DNA from: Nemertoderma westbladi
Lineage: Eukaryota; Xenacoelomorpha; Nemertodermatida; Nemertodermatidae
Direction of reading: 5' to 3'
NCBI GenBank assembly: GCA_032718475.1
Contig: JAUCBJ010003181.1
Span: 1-29,045 of the forward strand
DNA: 29,045 bases
A program made the position numbers and the translations under genes. Below, in pieces: positions 10,004 to 24,249 of the stretch; position 1 is the stretch's first letter; each line of letters opens with the position of its first letter. The notes beneath the pieces were generated by a model. It saw nothing but the letters and a program-made list of their open reading frames with translations, did no database searches and was not told where the DNA came from.

Positions 10004-11929
10004 GTATGTATGTATTTATTAGTATAAGTAAAATCAAGTTGATTTATTTACTAGAAAGACGTAGAGAGTGGCCCTAGAACATAGATAGCCCTGAGGTAGA
10101 GAGTGGTCCTAGAACAGAGAGCCCTGAGGTAGAGAGCGGCCCTAGAACAGAGAGCCCTGAGGTAGAGAGTGGCCCTAGAACATAGATAGCCCTGAGGTAG
10201 AGAGTGGTCCTAGAACAGAGATAGCCCTGAGGTAGAGAGTGGCCCTAGCACATCCCTGAGATAGAGAGTGGTCCTAGAACATAGATAGCCCTGAGGTAGA
10301 GAACGGCCCTAGAACAGAGAGCCCTGAGGTAGAGAGCGTCCTAGAACAGAGAGCCCTGAGGTAGAGAGCGGTCATAGAACAGAAAGCCCTGAGGTAGAGA
10401 GCGGCCGTAGAACATAGATAGCCCTGAGGTAGAGAGTGGTCCTAGAACAGAGAGCCCTTGGGTACAGAGTGGCCCTAGAACATATATAGCCCTGAGGTAG
10501 AGAGTGGTCCTAGAACGGCCCTGAGGTAGAGAGCGGCCCTAGAACAGAGAGCCTTGGTTTAGAGAGTGGCCCTAGAACATCCCTGAGATAGAGAGTGGTC
10601 CTAGAACATAGATAGCCCTGAGGTAGAGAGCGGTCATAGAACAGAAAGCCCTGAGGTAGAGAGCGGCCATAGAACATAGATAGCCCTGAGGTAGAGAGTG
10701 GTCCTAGAACAGAGAGCCCTTGGGTACAGAGTGGCCCTAGAACATATATAGCCCTGAGGTAGAGAGCGGCCATAGAACATAGATAGCCCTGAGGTAGAGA
10801 GTGGTCCTAGAACAGAGAGCCCTGGGGTAGAGAGTGGCCCAAGAACGGCCCTGAGGTAGAGAGGAGTGGTCCTAGAACAGAGAGCCCTTGGGTACAGAGT
10901 GGCCCTAGAACATATATAGCCCTGAGGTAGAGAGTGGTCCTAGAACATAGAGCCCTGAGGTAGAGAGTGGCCCTAGAACATATATAGCCCTGAGGTAGAT
11001 AGTGGCCCTAGAACAGAGAGCCCTGAGGTAGAGAGCGGCCCTAGAACAGAGAGCCCTGAGGTAGAGAGCGGCCCTAGAGAAGAGAGCCCTGAGGTAGAGA
11101 GCGGCCCTAGAACATAGATAGCCCTGAGGTAGAGAGCGGCCCTAGAACAGAGAGCCCTGAGGTAGAGAGCGGCCCTAGAACATAGATAGCCCTGAGGTAG
11201 AGAGCGGCCCTAGAACAGAGAGCCCTGGGGTAGAGAGCGGCCCTAGAACAGAGAGCCCTGAGGTAGAGAGTGGCCCTAGAACAGAGAGCCCTGAGGTAGA
11301 GAGCGGCCCTAGAACATAGATAGCCCTGAGGTAGAGAGCGGCCCTAGAACAGAGAGCCCTGAGGTAGAGAGCGGCCCTAGAACAGAGAGCCCTGAGGTAG
11401 AGAGTGGCCCTAGAACAGAGAGCCCTGGGGTAGAGAGTGGCCCTAGAACAGAGAGCCCTGAGGTAGAGAGCGGCCCTAGAACAGAGAGCCCTGAGGTAGA
11501 GAGCGGCCCTAGAACAGAGAGCCCTGGGGTAGAGAGTGGCCCTAAAACAGAGAGCCCTGAGGTAGAGAGCAGCCCTAGAACATAGAGCCCTGAGGTAGAG
11601 AGCGGCCCTAGAACAGAGAGCCCTGGGGTAGAGAGTGGCCCTAGAACAGAGAGCCCTGAGGTAGAGAGTGGCCCTAGAGAAGAGAGCCCTGAGGTAGAGA
11701 GCAGCCCTAGAACGCCTGAGGTAGAGAGCGGCCCTAGAACCCCTGGGGTACAGAGTGGCCCTAGAACATAGATAGCCCTGAGGTACAGAGTGGCCCTATA
11801 ACATGGATGGCCATGAGGTAGAGAGTTGCCCTAGAACAGAGAGCCTTGAGGTAGAGAGCAGCCCTAGAACCCCTGGAATACAGAGTGGCCCTAGAACATA
11901 GATAGCCCTGAGGTAGAGAGCGGCCCTAG

Positions 11930-12560
11930 AATAGAGAGCCCTGGTTTAGAGAGCGGCCCTAGAACATCCTTGAGATAGGGAGTGGTCCTAGAACATAGAT
12001 AGCCCTGAGGTAGAGAGCGGCCCAAGAACGGCCCTGAGGTAGAGAGTGGCCCTAGAACAGAGAGCCCTGAGGTAGAGAGCGGCCCTAGAACATAGATAGC
12101 CCTGAGGTAGAGAGCGGCCCTAGAATAGAGAGCCCTGGTTTAGAGAGCGGCCCTAGAACATCCCTGAGATAGAGAGTGGTTCTAGAACATAGATAGCCCT
12201 GAGGTAGAGAGCGGCCCAAGAACGGCCCTGAGGTAGAGAGTGGCCCTAGAACAGAGAGCCCTGAGGTAGAGAGCGGCCCTAGAACATAGATAGCCCTGAG
12301 GTAGAGAGCGGCCCTAGAATAGAGAGCCCTGGTTTAGAGAGCGGCCCTAGAACATCCCTGAGATAGAGAGTGGTCCTAGAACATAGATAGCCCTGAGGTA
12401 GAGAGCGGCCCAAGAACGGCCCTGAGGTAGAGAGTGGCCCTAGAACAGAGAGCCCTGAGGTAGAGAGCGGCCCTAGAACATAGATAGCCCTGAGGTAGAG
12501 AGTGGCCCTAGAATAGAGAGCCCTGGTTTAGAGAGCGGCCCTAGAACATCCCTGAGATAG
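11930..12560. repeat. 194-bp higher-order repeat in array 2, about 3.3 copies
   Basis: The marker CTGGTTTAGAG recurs at 11941, 12135, 12329 and 12523, exactly 194 bases apart. Each block carries the same order of unit variants: GGTTTAGAG, then ACATCCCTGAGATAG, then CCCAAGAACGGCC. A related block appears around 14130. Confidence 0.88.
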
Positions 12561-15500
12561 AGAGTGGCCCAAGAACATATATAGCCCTGAGGTAGAGAGC
12601 GGCCCTAGAACAGAGAGCGCCCTGAGGTAGAGAGCGGCCCTAGAACATAGATAGCCCTGAGGTAGAGAGCGGCCATAGAACAGAGAGCCCTGAGGTAGAG
12701 AGCGGCCCTAGAACATAGATAGCCCTGAGGTAGAGAGCGGCCCTAGAACATAGATAGCCCTGAGGTAGAGAGCGGCCCAAGAACGGCCCTGAGGTAGAGA
12801 GTGGCCCTAGAACAGAGAGCCCTTGGGTACAGAGCGGCCCTAGAACATAGATAGCCCTGAGGTAGAGAGCGGCCATAGAACAGAGAGCCCTGAGGTACAG
12901 AGCGGCCCTAGAACAGAGAGCCCTGGGGTAGAGAGTGGCACTAGAACAGAGAGCCCTGAGGTAGAGAGTGGCCCTAGAACATAGATAGCCCTGAGGTAGA
13001 GAGCGGCCATAGAACAGAGAGCCCTGGGGTACAGAGCGGCCCTAGAACATAGATAGCCCTGAGGTAGAGAGCGGCCATAGAACAGAGAGCCCTGAGGTAG
13101 AGAGTGGCCCTAGAACAGATAGCCCTGAGGTAGAGAGCGGCCCAAGAACGGCCCTGAGGTAGAGAGTGGCCCTAGAACAGAGAGCCCTTGGGTACAGAGC
13201 GGCCCTAGAACATAGATAGCCCTGAGGTAGAGAGCGGCCCTAGAACAGATAGCCCTGAGGTAGAGAGCGGCCCTAGAACAGAGAGCCCTGGGGTAGAGAG
13301 TGGCACTAGAACAGAGAGCCCTGAGGTAGAGAGTGGCCCTAGAACATCCCTGAGATAGAGAGTGGTCCTAGAACATAGATAGCCCTGAGGTAGAGAGCGG
13401 TCATAGAATGGCCCTGAGGTAGAGAGCGGCCCTAGAACGGCCCTGAGGTAGAGAGCGGCCCTAGAACGGCCTTGAGGTAGAGAGCGGCCCTAGAACCCCT
13501 GAGGTAGAGAGCAGCCCTAGAACATAGATAGCCCTGAGGTAGAGAGCGGCCCTAGAACAGAGAGCCCTGGTTTAGAGAGCGGCCCTAGAACGGCCCTGAG
13601 GTAGAGAGCGGCCTTAGAATCCCTGAGGTAGAGAGCGGCCCAAGAACATAGATAGCCCTGAGGTAGAGAGTGGCCCTAGAACCCCTGGGGTACAGAGTGG
13701 CCCTAGAACATAGATAGCCCTGAGGTAGAGAGTTGCCCTAGAACATAGATAGCCCTGAGGTAGAGAGTTGCCCTAGAACATAGATAGCCCTGAGGTAGAG
13801 AGTGGCCCTAGAAACCCTGAGGTAGAGAGTGGCCCTAGAACAGAGAGCCCTTGGGTAGAGAGCGGCCCTAGAACAGAGAGCCCTGAGGTAGAGAGCAGCC
13901 CTAGAACGCTTGAGGTAGAGAGCGGCCCTAGAACCCCTGGGGTACAGAGTGGCCCTAGAACATAGATAGCCCTGAGGTACAGAGTGGCCCTATAACATGG
14001 ATGGCCATGAGGTAGAGAGTTGCCCTAGAACAGAGAGCCTTGAGGTAGAGAGCAGCCCTAGAACCCCTGGGGTACAGAGTGGCCCTAGAACATAGATAGC
14101 CCTGAGGTAGAGAGCGGCCCTAGAATAGAGAGCCCTGGTTTAGAGAGCGGCCCTAGAACATCCCTGAGATAGAGAGTGGTCCTAGAACATAGATAGCCCT
14201 GAGGTAGAGAGCGGTCATAGAACAGAAAGCCCTGAGGTAGAGAGTGGCCCTAGAACAGAGAGCCCTGAGGTAGAGAGCGGCCCTAGAACGAGGTAGAGAG
14301 CGGCCCTAGAACAGAGAGCCCTGGGTAGAGAGCGGCCTTAGAACCCCTGAGGTAGAGAGCAGCCATAGAACATAGATAGCCCTAAGGTAGAGAGCGGCCC
14401 TAGAACAGAGAGCCCTGAGGTAGAGAGTTGCCCTAGAACAGAGAGCCCTGAGGTAGAGAGCGGCCCTAGAACAGAGATAGCCCTAAGGTAGAGAGCGGCC
14501 CTAGAACAGAGAGCCCTGGGTAGAGAGCGGCCTTAGAACCCCTGAGGTAGAGAGCGGCCCTAGAACATAGATAGCCCTAAGGTAGAGAGCGGCCCTAGAA
14601 CAGAGAGCCCTGAGGTAGAGAGCAGCCCTAGAACATAGATAGCCCTGAGGTAGAGAGCGGCCCTAGAACGCCTGAGGTAGAGAGTGGCCCTAGAACCCCT
14701 GGGGTACAGAGTGGCCCTAGAACATAGATAGCCCTGAGGTAGAGAGTGGCCCTAGAACAGAGAGCCCTGAGGTAGAGAGTGGCCCTAGAACAGAGAGCAA
14801 TGGGGTAGAGAGCGGCCCTAGAACGCCTGAGGTAGAGAGCGGCCCTAGAACAGAGAGCCCTGAAGTAGAGAGTGGCCCTATAACATGGATGGCCATGAGG
14901 TAGAGAGTGGCCCTAGAACAGAGAGCCCTGAGGTAGAGAGTGGCCCTAGAACAGAGAGCCCTGAGGTAGAGAGTGGCCCTAGAAACCCTGAGGTAGAGAG
15001 TGGCCCTAGAACCCCTGGGGTACAGAGTGGCCCTAGAACATAGATAGCCCTGAGGTAGAGAGTTGCCCTAGAACATAGATATCCCTGAGGTAGAGAGTGG
15101 CCCTAGAAACCCTGAGGTAGAGAGTGGCCCTAGAACCCCTGGGGTACAGAGTGGCCCTAGAACATGGATGGCCATGAGGTAGAGAGTGGCCCTATAACAT
15201 GGATGGCCATGAGGTAGAGAGTGGCCCTAGAACGAGGTAGAGAGTGGCCCTAGAACGAGGTAGAGAGCGGCCCTAGAACAGAGAGCCCTTGGGTAGAGAG
15301 CGTCCTAGAACAGAGAGCCCTGGGGTAGAGAGTGGCCCTATAACATGGATGGCCATGAGGTAGAGAGTGGCCCTAGAACAGAGAGCCCTTGGGTAGAGAG
15401 TGGCCCTATAACATAGATAGCCCTGAGGTAGAGAGTGGCTCTAGAACAGAGAGCCCTTGGGTAGGGAGCGGCCCTATAACATGGATGGTCATGAGGTAGA

Positions 15501-18500
15501 GAGTGGCCCTAGAACAGAGAGCCCTGAGGTAGAGAGTGGCCCTAGAACAGAGAGCTTTGAGGTAGAGAGCGGCCCTAGAACAGAGAGCCCTGAGGTAGAG
15601 AGTGGCCCTATAACATGGATGGCCATGAGGTAGAGAGTGGCCCTAGAACAGAGAGCCCTGAGGTAGAGAGTGGCCCTAGAACAGAGAGCCTTGAGGTAGA
15701 GAGCGGCCCTAGAACAAAGAGCCCTGAGGTAGAGAGCGGCCCTAGAACAGAGAGCCCTGAGGTAGAGAGCGGCCCTAGAACAGAGAGCCCTGGGGTAGAG
15801 AGCGGCCCTAGAACCCCTGGGGTACAGAGTGGCCCTAGCACATCCCTGAGGTAGAGAGTGGCCCTAGCACATCCCTGAGATAGAGAGTGGCCCTATAACA
15901 TGGATGGCCATGAGGTAGAGAGTGGCTCTAGAACAGAGAGCCCTTGGGTAGAGAGTGGCCCTATAACATGGATGGCCATGAGGTAGAGAGTGGCCCTAGA
16001 ACAGAGAGCCCTGAGGTAGAGAGTGGCCCTAGAACAGAGAGCCTTGAGGTAGAGAGCAGCCCTAGAACCCCTGGGGTACAGAGTGGCCCTAGAACATAGC
16101 TAGCCCTGAGGTAGAGAGCGGCCCTAGAACAGAGAGCCCTTGGGTAGAGAGTGGCCCTATAACATGGATGGCCATGAGGTAGAGAGTGGCCCTAGAACAG
16201 AGAGCCCTGAGGTAGAGAGCGGCCCTAGAACGCCTGAGGTAGAGAGCGGCCCTAGAACAGAGAGCCCTTGGGTAGAGAGCAGCCCTAGAACATAGATAGC
16301 CCTGAGGTAGAGAGTGGCTCTAGAACAGAGAGCCCTTGGGTAGAGAGTGGCCCTAGAACAGAGAGCCCTTGGGTAGAGAGTAGCCCTAGAACATAGATAG
16401 CCCTGAGGTAGAGAGCGGCCCTATAACATGGATGGCCATGAGGTAGAGAGTGGCCCTAGAACAGAGAGCCCTGAGGTAGAGAGCGGCCCTAGAACGCCTG
16501 AGGTAGAGAGCGGCCCTAGAACAGAGAGTCCTTGGGTAGAGAGCAGCCCTAGAACATAGATAGCCCTGAGGTAGAGAGTGGCTCTAGAACAGAGAGCCCT
16601 TGGGTAGAGAGTGGCCCTATAACATGGATGGCCATGAGGTAGAGAGTGGCCCTAGAACAGAGAGCCCTGAGGTAGAGAGCGGCCCTAGAACAGAGAGCCC
16701 TTGGGTAGAGAGTGGCCCTATAACATGGATGGCCATGAGGTAGAGAGTGGCCCTAGAACAGAGAGCCCTGAGGTAGAGAGCGGCCCTAGAAAGAGAGCGG
16801 CCCTAGAACAGAGAGCCCTTGGGTAGAGAGCAGCCCTAGAACATAGATAGCCCTGAGGTAGAGAGCGGCCCTATAACATGGATGGCCATGAGGTAGAGAG
16901 TGGCCCTAGAACAGAGAGCCCTGAGGTAGAGAGCGGCCCTAGAACGCCTGAGGTAGAGAGCGGCCCTAGAACAGAGAGCCCTTGGGTAGAGAGCAGCCCT
17001 AGAACATAGATAGCCCTTGGGTAGAGAGCGGCCCTAGAACAGAGAGCCCTTGGGTAGGGAGTGGCCCTATAACATGGATGGTCATGAGGTAGAGAGTGGC
17101 CCTAGAACAGAGAGCCCTGAGGTAGAGAGCGGCCCTATAACATGGATGGTCATGAGGTAGAGAGTGGCCCTAGAACAGACAGCCCTGAGGTAGAGAGTGG
17201 CCCTAGAACAGAGAGCCCTGAGGTAGAGAGCGGCCCTAGAACAGAGATAGCCCTGAGGTAGAGAGTGGCCCTAGAACGGCCCTGAGGTAGAGAGTGGCCC
17301 TAGAACATAGATAGCCCTGAGGTAGAGAGCGGCCATAGAACAGAGAGCCCTGAGGTAGAGAGTGGTCCTAGAACAGAGAGCCCTGAGGTAGAGAGTGGCC
17401 CTAGAACGAGGTAGAGAGCGGCCCTAGAACAGAGAGCCCTTGGGTAGAGAGTGGCCCTAGAAACCCTGAGGTAGAGAGCGGCCCTAGAACAGAGAGCCCT
17501 TAGGTAGAGAGTGGCCCTAGAATCCCTGAGGTAGAGAGCGGCCCTAGAACAGAGAGCCCTTGGGTAGAGAGTGGCCCTATAACATGGATGGCCATGAGGT
17601 AGAGAGTGGCCCTAGAACAGAGAGCCCTGAGGTAGAGAGTGGCCCTAGAACGAGGTAGAGAGCGGCCCTAGAACAGAGAGCCCTTGGGTAGAGAGTGGCC
17701 CTAGAAACCCTGAGGTAGAGAGCGGCCCTAGAACAGAGAGCCCTTGGGTAGAGAGTGGCCCTATAACATGGATGGCCATGAGGTAGAGAGTGGCCCTAGA
17801 ACAGAGAGCCCTGAGGTAGAGAGTGGCCCTAGAACCCCTGGGGTACAGAGTGGCCCTAGAACAGAGAGCCCTGAGGTAGAGAGCGGCCCTAGAACATAGA
17901 TAGCCCTGAGGTAGAGAGCGGCCCTAGAACAGAGAGCCCTGGGGTAGAGAGTGGCCCTAGAACAGATAGCCCTTGGGTAGAGAGCGGCCCTAGAACATAG
18001 ATAGCCCTGAGGTAGAGAGTGGCCCTAGAACAGAGAGCCCTGAGGTAGAGAGTGGCCCTAGAACAGAGAGCCCTGAGGTAGAGAGCGGTCATAGAACAGA
18101 GAGCCCTGAGGTAGAGAGCGTCCTAGAACAGAGAGCCCTGGGGTAGAGAGTGGCCCTAGAACAGATAGCCCTGAGGTAGAGAGTGGCCCTAGAACGGCCC
18201 TGAGGTAGAGAGTGGCCCTAGAACATAGATAGCCCTGAGGTAGAGAGCGGCCATAGAACAGAGAGCCCTTGGGTAGAGAGTGGCCCTAGAACAGATAGCC
18301 CTGAGGTAGAGAGTGGCCCTAGAACGGCCCTGAGGTAGAGAGTGGCCCTAGAACAGAGAGCCCTTGGGTAGAGAGTAGTCCTAGAACATAGATAGCCCTG
18401 AGGTAGAGAGCGGTCATAGAACAGAAAGCCCTGAGGTAGAGAGTGGCCCTATAACATGGATGGCCCTGAGGTAGAGAGTGGCCCTAGAACAGAGAGCCTT

Positions 18501-20639
18501 GAGGTAGAGAGCAGCCCTAGAACCCCTGGGGTACAGAGTGGCCCTAGAATAGAGAGCCCTGGTTTAGAGAGCGGCCCAAGAACGGCCCTGAGGTAGAGAG
18601 TGGCCCTAGAACAGAGAGCCCTGAGGTAGAGAGCGGCCCTAGAACAGAGATAGCCCTGAGGTAGAGAGCGGCCCTAGAACAGAGAGCTCTGAGGTAGAGA
18701 GTGGCCCTAGAACGAGGTAGAGAGTGGCCCTAGAACGAGGTAGAGAGCGGCCCTAGAACAGAGAGCCCTTGGGTAGGGAGTGGCCCTAGAACGAGGTAGA
18801 GAGTGGCCCTAGAACAGAGAGCCCTGAGGTAGAGAGCGGCCCTAGAACAGAGAGCTCTGAGGTAGAGAGTGGCCCTAGAACGAGGTAGAGAGTGGCCCTA
18901 GAACGAGGTAGAGAGCGGCCCTATAACAGAGAGCCCTTGGGTAGGGAGTGGCCCTATAACATGGATCGCCATGAGGTAGAGAGTGGCCCTAGAACAGAGA
19001 GCCCTGAGGTAGAGAGTGGCCCTAGAACGAGGTAGAGAGTGGCCCTAGAACAGAGAGCCCTGAGGTAGAGAGCGGCCCTAGAACAGAGAGCCCTTGGGTA
19101 GGGAGTGGCCCTATAACATGGATCGCCATGAGGTAGAGAGTGGCCCTAGAACAGAGAGCCCTGAGGTAGAGAGTGGCCCTAGAACGAGGTAGAGAGTGGC
19201 CCTAGAACAGAGAGCCCTGAGGTAGAGAGCAGCCCTAGAACCCCTGGGGTACAGAGTGGCCCTAGAACATAGATAGCCCTGAGGTAGAGAGCGGCCCTAG
19301 AACGAGGTAGAGAGTGGCCCTAGAACAGAGAGCCCTGAGGTAGAGAGCGGCCCTAGAACAGAGAGCTCTGAGGTAGAGAGTGGCCCTAGAACGAGGTAGA
19401 GAGTGGCCCTAGAACGAGGTAGAGAGCGGCCCTAGAACAGAGAGCCCTTGGGTAGGGAGTGGCCCTATAACATGGATCGCCATGAGGTAGAGAGTGGCCC
19501 TAGAACAGAGAGCCCTGAGGTAGAGAGTGGCCCTAGAACAGAGAGCCTTGAGGTAGAGAGCAGCCCTAGAACCCCTGGGGTACAGAGTGGCCCTAGAACA
19601 TAGATAGCCCTGAGGTAGAGAGCGGCCCTAGAACGAGGTAGAGAGTGGCCCTAGAACAGAGAGCCCTGGTTTAGAGAGCGGCCCAAGAACGGCCCTGAGG
19701 TAGAGAGTGGCCCTAGAACAGAGAGCCCTGAGGTAGAGAGCGGCCCTAGAACAGAGATAGCCCTGAGGTAGAGAGCTGCCCTAGAACGAGGTAGAGAGTG
19801 GCCCTAGAACGATGTAGAGAGCGGCCCTAGAACAGAGGTAGCCCTGAGGTAGAGAGTGGCCCTAGAACAGAGAGCCCTGAGGTAGAGAGCGGTCATAGAA
19901 CAGAGAGCCCTGAGGTAGAGAGCGTCCTAGAACAGAGAGCCCTGGGGTAGAGAGCGGCCCTAGAACCCCTGAGGTAGAAGCGACCCTAGAGAAGAGAGCC
20001 CTGAGGTAGAGAGAAGCCCTAGAACAGAGAGCCCTGGGGTAGAGAGCGGCCCTAGAACCCCTGAGGTAGAAGCGACCCTAGAGAAGAGAGCCCTGAGGTA
20101 GAGAGTGGCCCTAGAACAGAGAGCCCTGGGGTAGAGAGCGGCCCTAGAATGCCTGAGGTAGAGAGCGGCCCTAGAGAAGAGAGCCCTGGGGTAGATAGTG
20201 GCCCTAGAACATAGATAGCCCTGAGGTAGAGAGTTGCCCTAGAACAGAGATAGCCCTGAGGTAGAGAGCGGCCCTAGAACATCCCTGAGGTGGAGAGCGG
20301 CCAAAGTACATAGCCCTGAGGTAGAGAGCTGCCCTAGAACGAGGTAGAGAGTGGCCCTAGAACGAGGTAGAGAGTGGCCCTAGAATGAGGTAGAGAGTGG
20401 CCCTAGAACAGAGAGCCCTGAGGTAGAGAGTTGCCCTACAACATAGATAGCCCTGAGGTAGAGAGCTGCCCTAGAACGAGGTAGAGAGTGGCCCTAGAAC
20501 GAGGTAGAGAGTGGCCCTAGAATGAGGTAGAGAGTGGCCCTAGAACAGAGAGCCCTGAGGTAGAGAGTTGCCCTACAACATAGATAGTCCTGAGGTAGAG
20601 AGCTGCCCTAGAACGAGGTAGAGAGTGGCCCTAGAACGA

Positions 20640-23600
20640 GGTAGAGTGCGGCCCTAGAATGAGGTAGAGAACGGCCCTAGAATGAGGTAGAGAGCGGCCC
20701 TAGAATGAGGTAGAGAGTGGCCCTAGAACGAGGTAGAGAGCAGCCCTAGAACAGAGATAGCCCTGAGGTAGAGTGCGGCCCTAGAACGAGGTATAGAGCG
20801 GCCCTAGAATGAGGTAGAGAGCGACCCTAGAACGAGGTAGAGAGTGGCCCTAGAACGAGGTAGAGAGCAGCCCTAGAACAGAGATAGCCCTGAGGTAGAG
20901 TGCGGCCCTAGAACGAGGTAGAGAGCGGCCCTAGAATGAGGTTGAGAGCGGCCCTAGAACGAGGTAGAGAGTGGCCCTAGAATGAGGTAGAGAGTTGCCC
21001 TACAACATAGATAGCCCTGAGGTAGAGAGCTGCACTAGAACGAGGTAGAGAGTGGCCCTAGAATGAGGTAGAGAGTTGCCCTACAACATAGATAGCCCTG
21101 AGGTAGAGAGCTGCCCTAGAACGAGGTAGAGAGTGGCCCTAGAATGAGGTAGAGAGCGGCCCTAGAATGAGGTAGAGAGCGGCCCTGGAATGAGGTAGAG
21201 AGCGGCCCTAGAATGAGGAAGAGAGCTGCCCTAGAACGAGGTAGAGAGTGGCCCTAGAATGAGGTAGAGAGCGGCCCTAGAATGAGGTAGAGAGCGGCCC
21301 TAGAATGAGGTAGAGAGCGGCCCTAGAACAGAGATAGCGCTGAGGTAGAGAGCAGCCCTAGAATGAGGTAGAGAGTGGCTCTAGAACAGAGCTAGCCCTG
21401 AGGTAGAGAGCGGCCCTAGAACAGAGATAGCCCTGAGGTAGAGAGCTGCCCTAGAACGAGGTAGAGAGTGGCCCTAGAACGAGGTAGAGAGCAGCCCTAG
21501 AACAGAGATAGCCTTGAGGTAGAGAGCAGCCCTAGAATGAGATAGCGAGTAGCCCTAGAACACAGATAGCCCTGAGGTAGAGAGCTGCCCTAGAACAAGA
21601 TAGAGAGTGGCCCTAGAACGAGGTAGAGAGCAGCCCTAGAACAGAGATAGCCCTGAGGTAGAGAGCTTCCCTAGAACAAGATAGAGAGTGGCCCTAGAAC
21701 GAGGTAGAGAGTGGCCCTAGAACAGAGATAGCCCTGAGGTAGAGAGCTGCCCTAGAATGAGGTAGAGAGCGACCCTAGAACGAGGTAGAGAGTGGCCCTA
21801 GAACGAGGTAGAGAGCAGCCCTAGAACAGAGGTAGCCCTGAGGTAGAGAGCTTCCCTAGAACGAGGTAGAGAGTGGCCCTAGAACGAGGTAGAGAGCAGC
21901 CCTAGAACAGAGGTAGCCCTGAGGTAGAGAGTGCCCTAGAATGAGGTAGAGAGCTGCTCTAGAATGAGGTAGAGAGTGGCCCTAGAACGAGGTAGAGAGC
22001 AGCCCTAGAACAGAGAGCCCTTGGGTAGAGAGCGTCCCTAGAACGAGGTAGAGAGTGGCCCTAGAACGAGGTAGAGAGCAGCCCTAGAACAGAGGTAGCC
22101 CTGAGGTAGAGAGCTGCCCTAGAATGAGGTAGAGAGCGACCCTAGAACGAGGTAGAGAGTGGCCCTAGAACGAGGTAGAGAGCAGCCCTAGAACAGAGGT
22201 AGCCCTGAGGTAGAGAGCTTCCCTAGAACGAGGTAGAGAGTGGCCCTAGAACGAGGTAGAGAGCAGCCCTAGAACAGAGGTAGCCCTGAGGTAGAGAGTG
22301 CCCTAGAATGAGGTAGAGAGCTGCTCTAGAATGAGGTAGAGAGTGGCCCTAGAACGAGGTAGAGAGCAGCCCTAGAACAGAGAGCCCTTGGGTAGAGAGC
22401 GTCCCTAGAACGAGGTAGAGAGTGGCCCTAGAACGAGGTAGAGTGCGGCCCTAGAATGAGGTAGAGAACGGCCCTAGAATGAGGTAGAGAGCGGCCCTAG
22501 AATGAGGTAGAGAGTGGCCCTAGAACGAGGTAGAGAGCAGCCCTAGAACAGAGATAGCCCTGAGGTAGAGTGCGGCCCTAGAACGAGGTATAGAGCGGCC
22601 CTAGAATGAGGTAGAGAGCGACCCTAGAACGAGGTAGAGAGTGGCCCTAGAACGAGGTAGAGAGCAGCCCTAGAACAGAGATAGCCCTGAGGTAGAGTGC
22701 GGCCCTAGAACGAGGTAGAGAGCGGCCCTAGAATGAGGTTGAGAGCGGCCCTAGAACGAGGTAGAGAGTGGCCCTAGAATGAGGTAGAGAGTTGCCCTAC
22801 AACATAGATAGCCCTGAGGTAGAGAGCTGCACTAGAACGAGGTAGAGAGTGGCCCTAGAATGAGGTAGAGAGTTGCCCTACAACATAGATAGCCCTGAGG
22901 TAGAGAGCTGCCCTAGAACGAGGTAGAGAGTGGCCCTAGAATGAGGTAGAGAGCGGCCCTAGAATGAGGTAGAGAGCGGCCCTGGAATGAGGTAGAGAGC
23001 GGCCCTAGAATGAGGAAGAGAGCTGCCCTAGAACGAGGTAGAGAGTGGCCCTAGAATGAGGTAGAGAGCGGCCCTAGAATGAGGTAGAGAGCGGCCCTAG
23101 AATGAGGTAGAGAGCGGCCCTAGAACAGAGATAGCGCTGAGGTAGAGAGCAGCCCTAGAATGAGGTAGAGAGTGGCTCTAGAACAGAGCTAGCCCTGAGG
23201 TAGAGAGCGGCCCTAGAACAGAGATAGCCCTGAGGTAGAGAGCTGCCCTAGAACGAGGTAGAGAGTGGCCCTAGAACGAGGTAGAGAGCAGCCCTAGAAC
23301 AGAGATAGCCTTGAGGTAGAGAGCAGCCCTAGAATGAGATAGCGAGTAGCCCTAGAACACAGATAGCCCTGAGGTAGAGAGCTGCCCTAGAACAAGATAG
23401 AGAGTGGCCCTAGAACGAGGTAGAGAGCAGCCCTAGAACAGAGATAGCCCTGAGGTAGAGAGCTTCCCTAGAACAAGATAGAGAGTGGCCCTAGAACGAG
23501 GTAGAGAGTGGCCCTAGAACAGAGATAGCCCTGAGGTAGAGAGCTGCCCTAGAATGAGGTAGAGAGCGACCCTAGAACGAGGTAGAGAGTGGCCCTAGAA

Positions 23601-23912
23601 CGAGGTAGAGAGCAGCCCTAGAACAGAGGTAGCCCTGAGGTAGAGAGCTTCCCTAGAACGAGGTAGAGAGTGGCCCTAGAACGAGGTAGAGAGCAGCCCT
23701 AGAACAGAGGTAGCCCTGAGGTAGAGAGTGCCCTAGAATGAGGTAGAGAGCTGCTCTAGAATGAGGTAGAGAGTGGCCCTAGAACGAGGTAGAGAGCAGC
23801 CCTAGAACAGAGAGCCCTTGGGTAGAGAGCGTCCCTAGAACGAGGTAGAGAGTGGCCCTAGAACGAGGTAGAGAGCAGCCCTAGAACAGAGGTAGCCCTG
23901 AGGTAGAGAGTG
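20640..23912. repeat. 1,797-bp tandem segmental duplication in array 2
   Basis: From about 20640 to 22115 the sequence recurs at an offset of 1,797 bases (22437-23912). Rare variants recur at the same relative places: AGAGTGCGGCC (20643/22440), GCTGCACTAG (21028/22825), CCCTGGAATG (21183/22980), TAGCGAGTAG (21543/23340) and TTGGGTAGAGAGCGTCCC (22021/23818). I saw no difference on the lines I compared. A 367-bp sub-duplication lies inside it (21770-22080 against 22137-22447). Confidence 0.88.
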
Positions 23913-24249
23913 CCCTAGAATGAGGTAGAGAGCAGCCCTAGAATGAGGTAGAGAGTGGCCCTAGAACGAGGTAGAGAGCGGCCCTAGAACAGAGATAGCC
24001 CTGAGGTAGAGAGTGCCCTAGAATGAGGTAGAGAGCAGCCCTAGAACAGAGCTAGCCCTGAGGTAGAGAGCGGCCCTAGAACGAGGTAGAGAGCTGCTCT
24101 AGAACGAGGTAGAGAGCGGCCCTAGAACGAGGTAGAGAGCAGCCCTAGAACAGAGATAGCCCTGAGGTAGAGAGCGGCCCTAGAACGAGGTAGAGAGCAG
24201 CCCTAGAACAGAGAGCCCTGAGGTAGAGAGTGCCCTAGAATGAGGTAGA

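Noticed and set aside
15608-15854. Open frames of about 65-90 codons on either strand in array 2, also near 10510, 12640 and 17889
   Set aside because: They occur only where neighbouring units share a length divisible by three (33 bp, 11 residues). They are by-products of the repeat.
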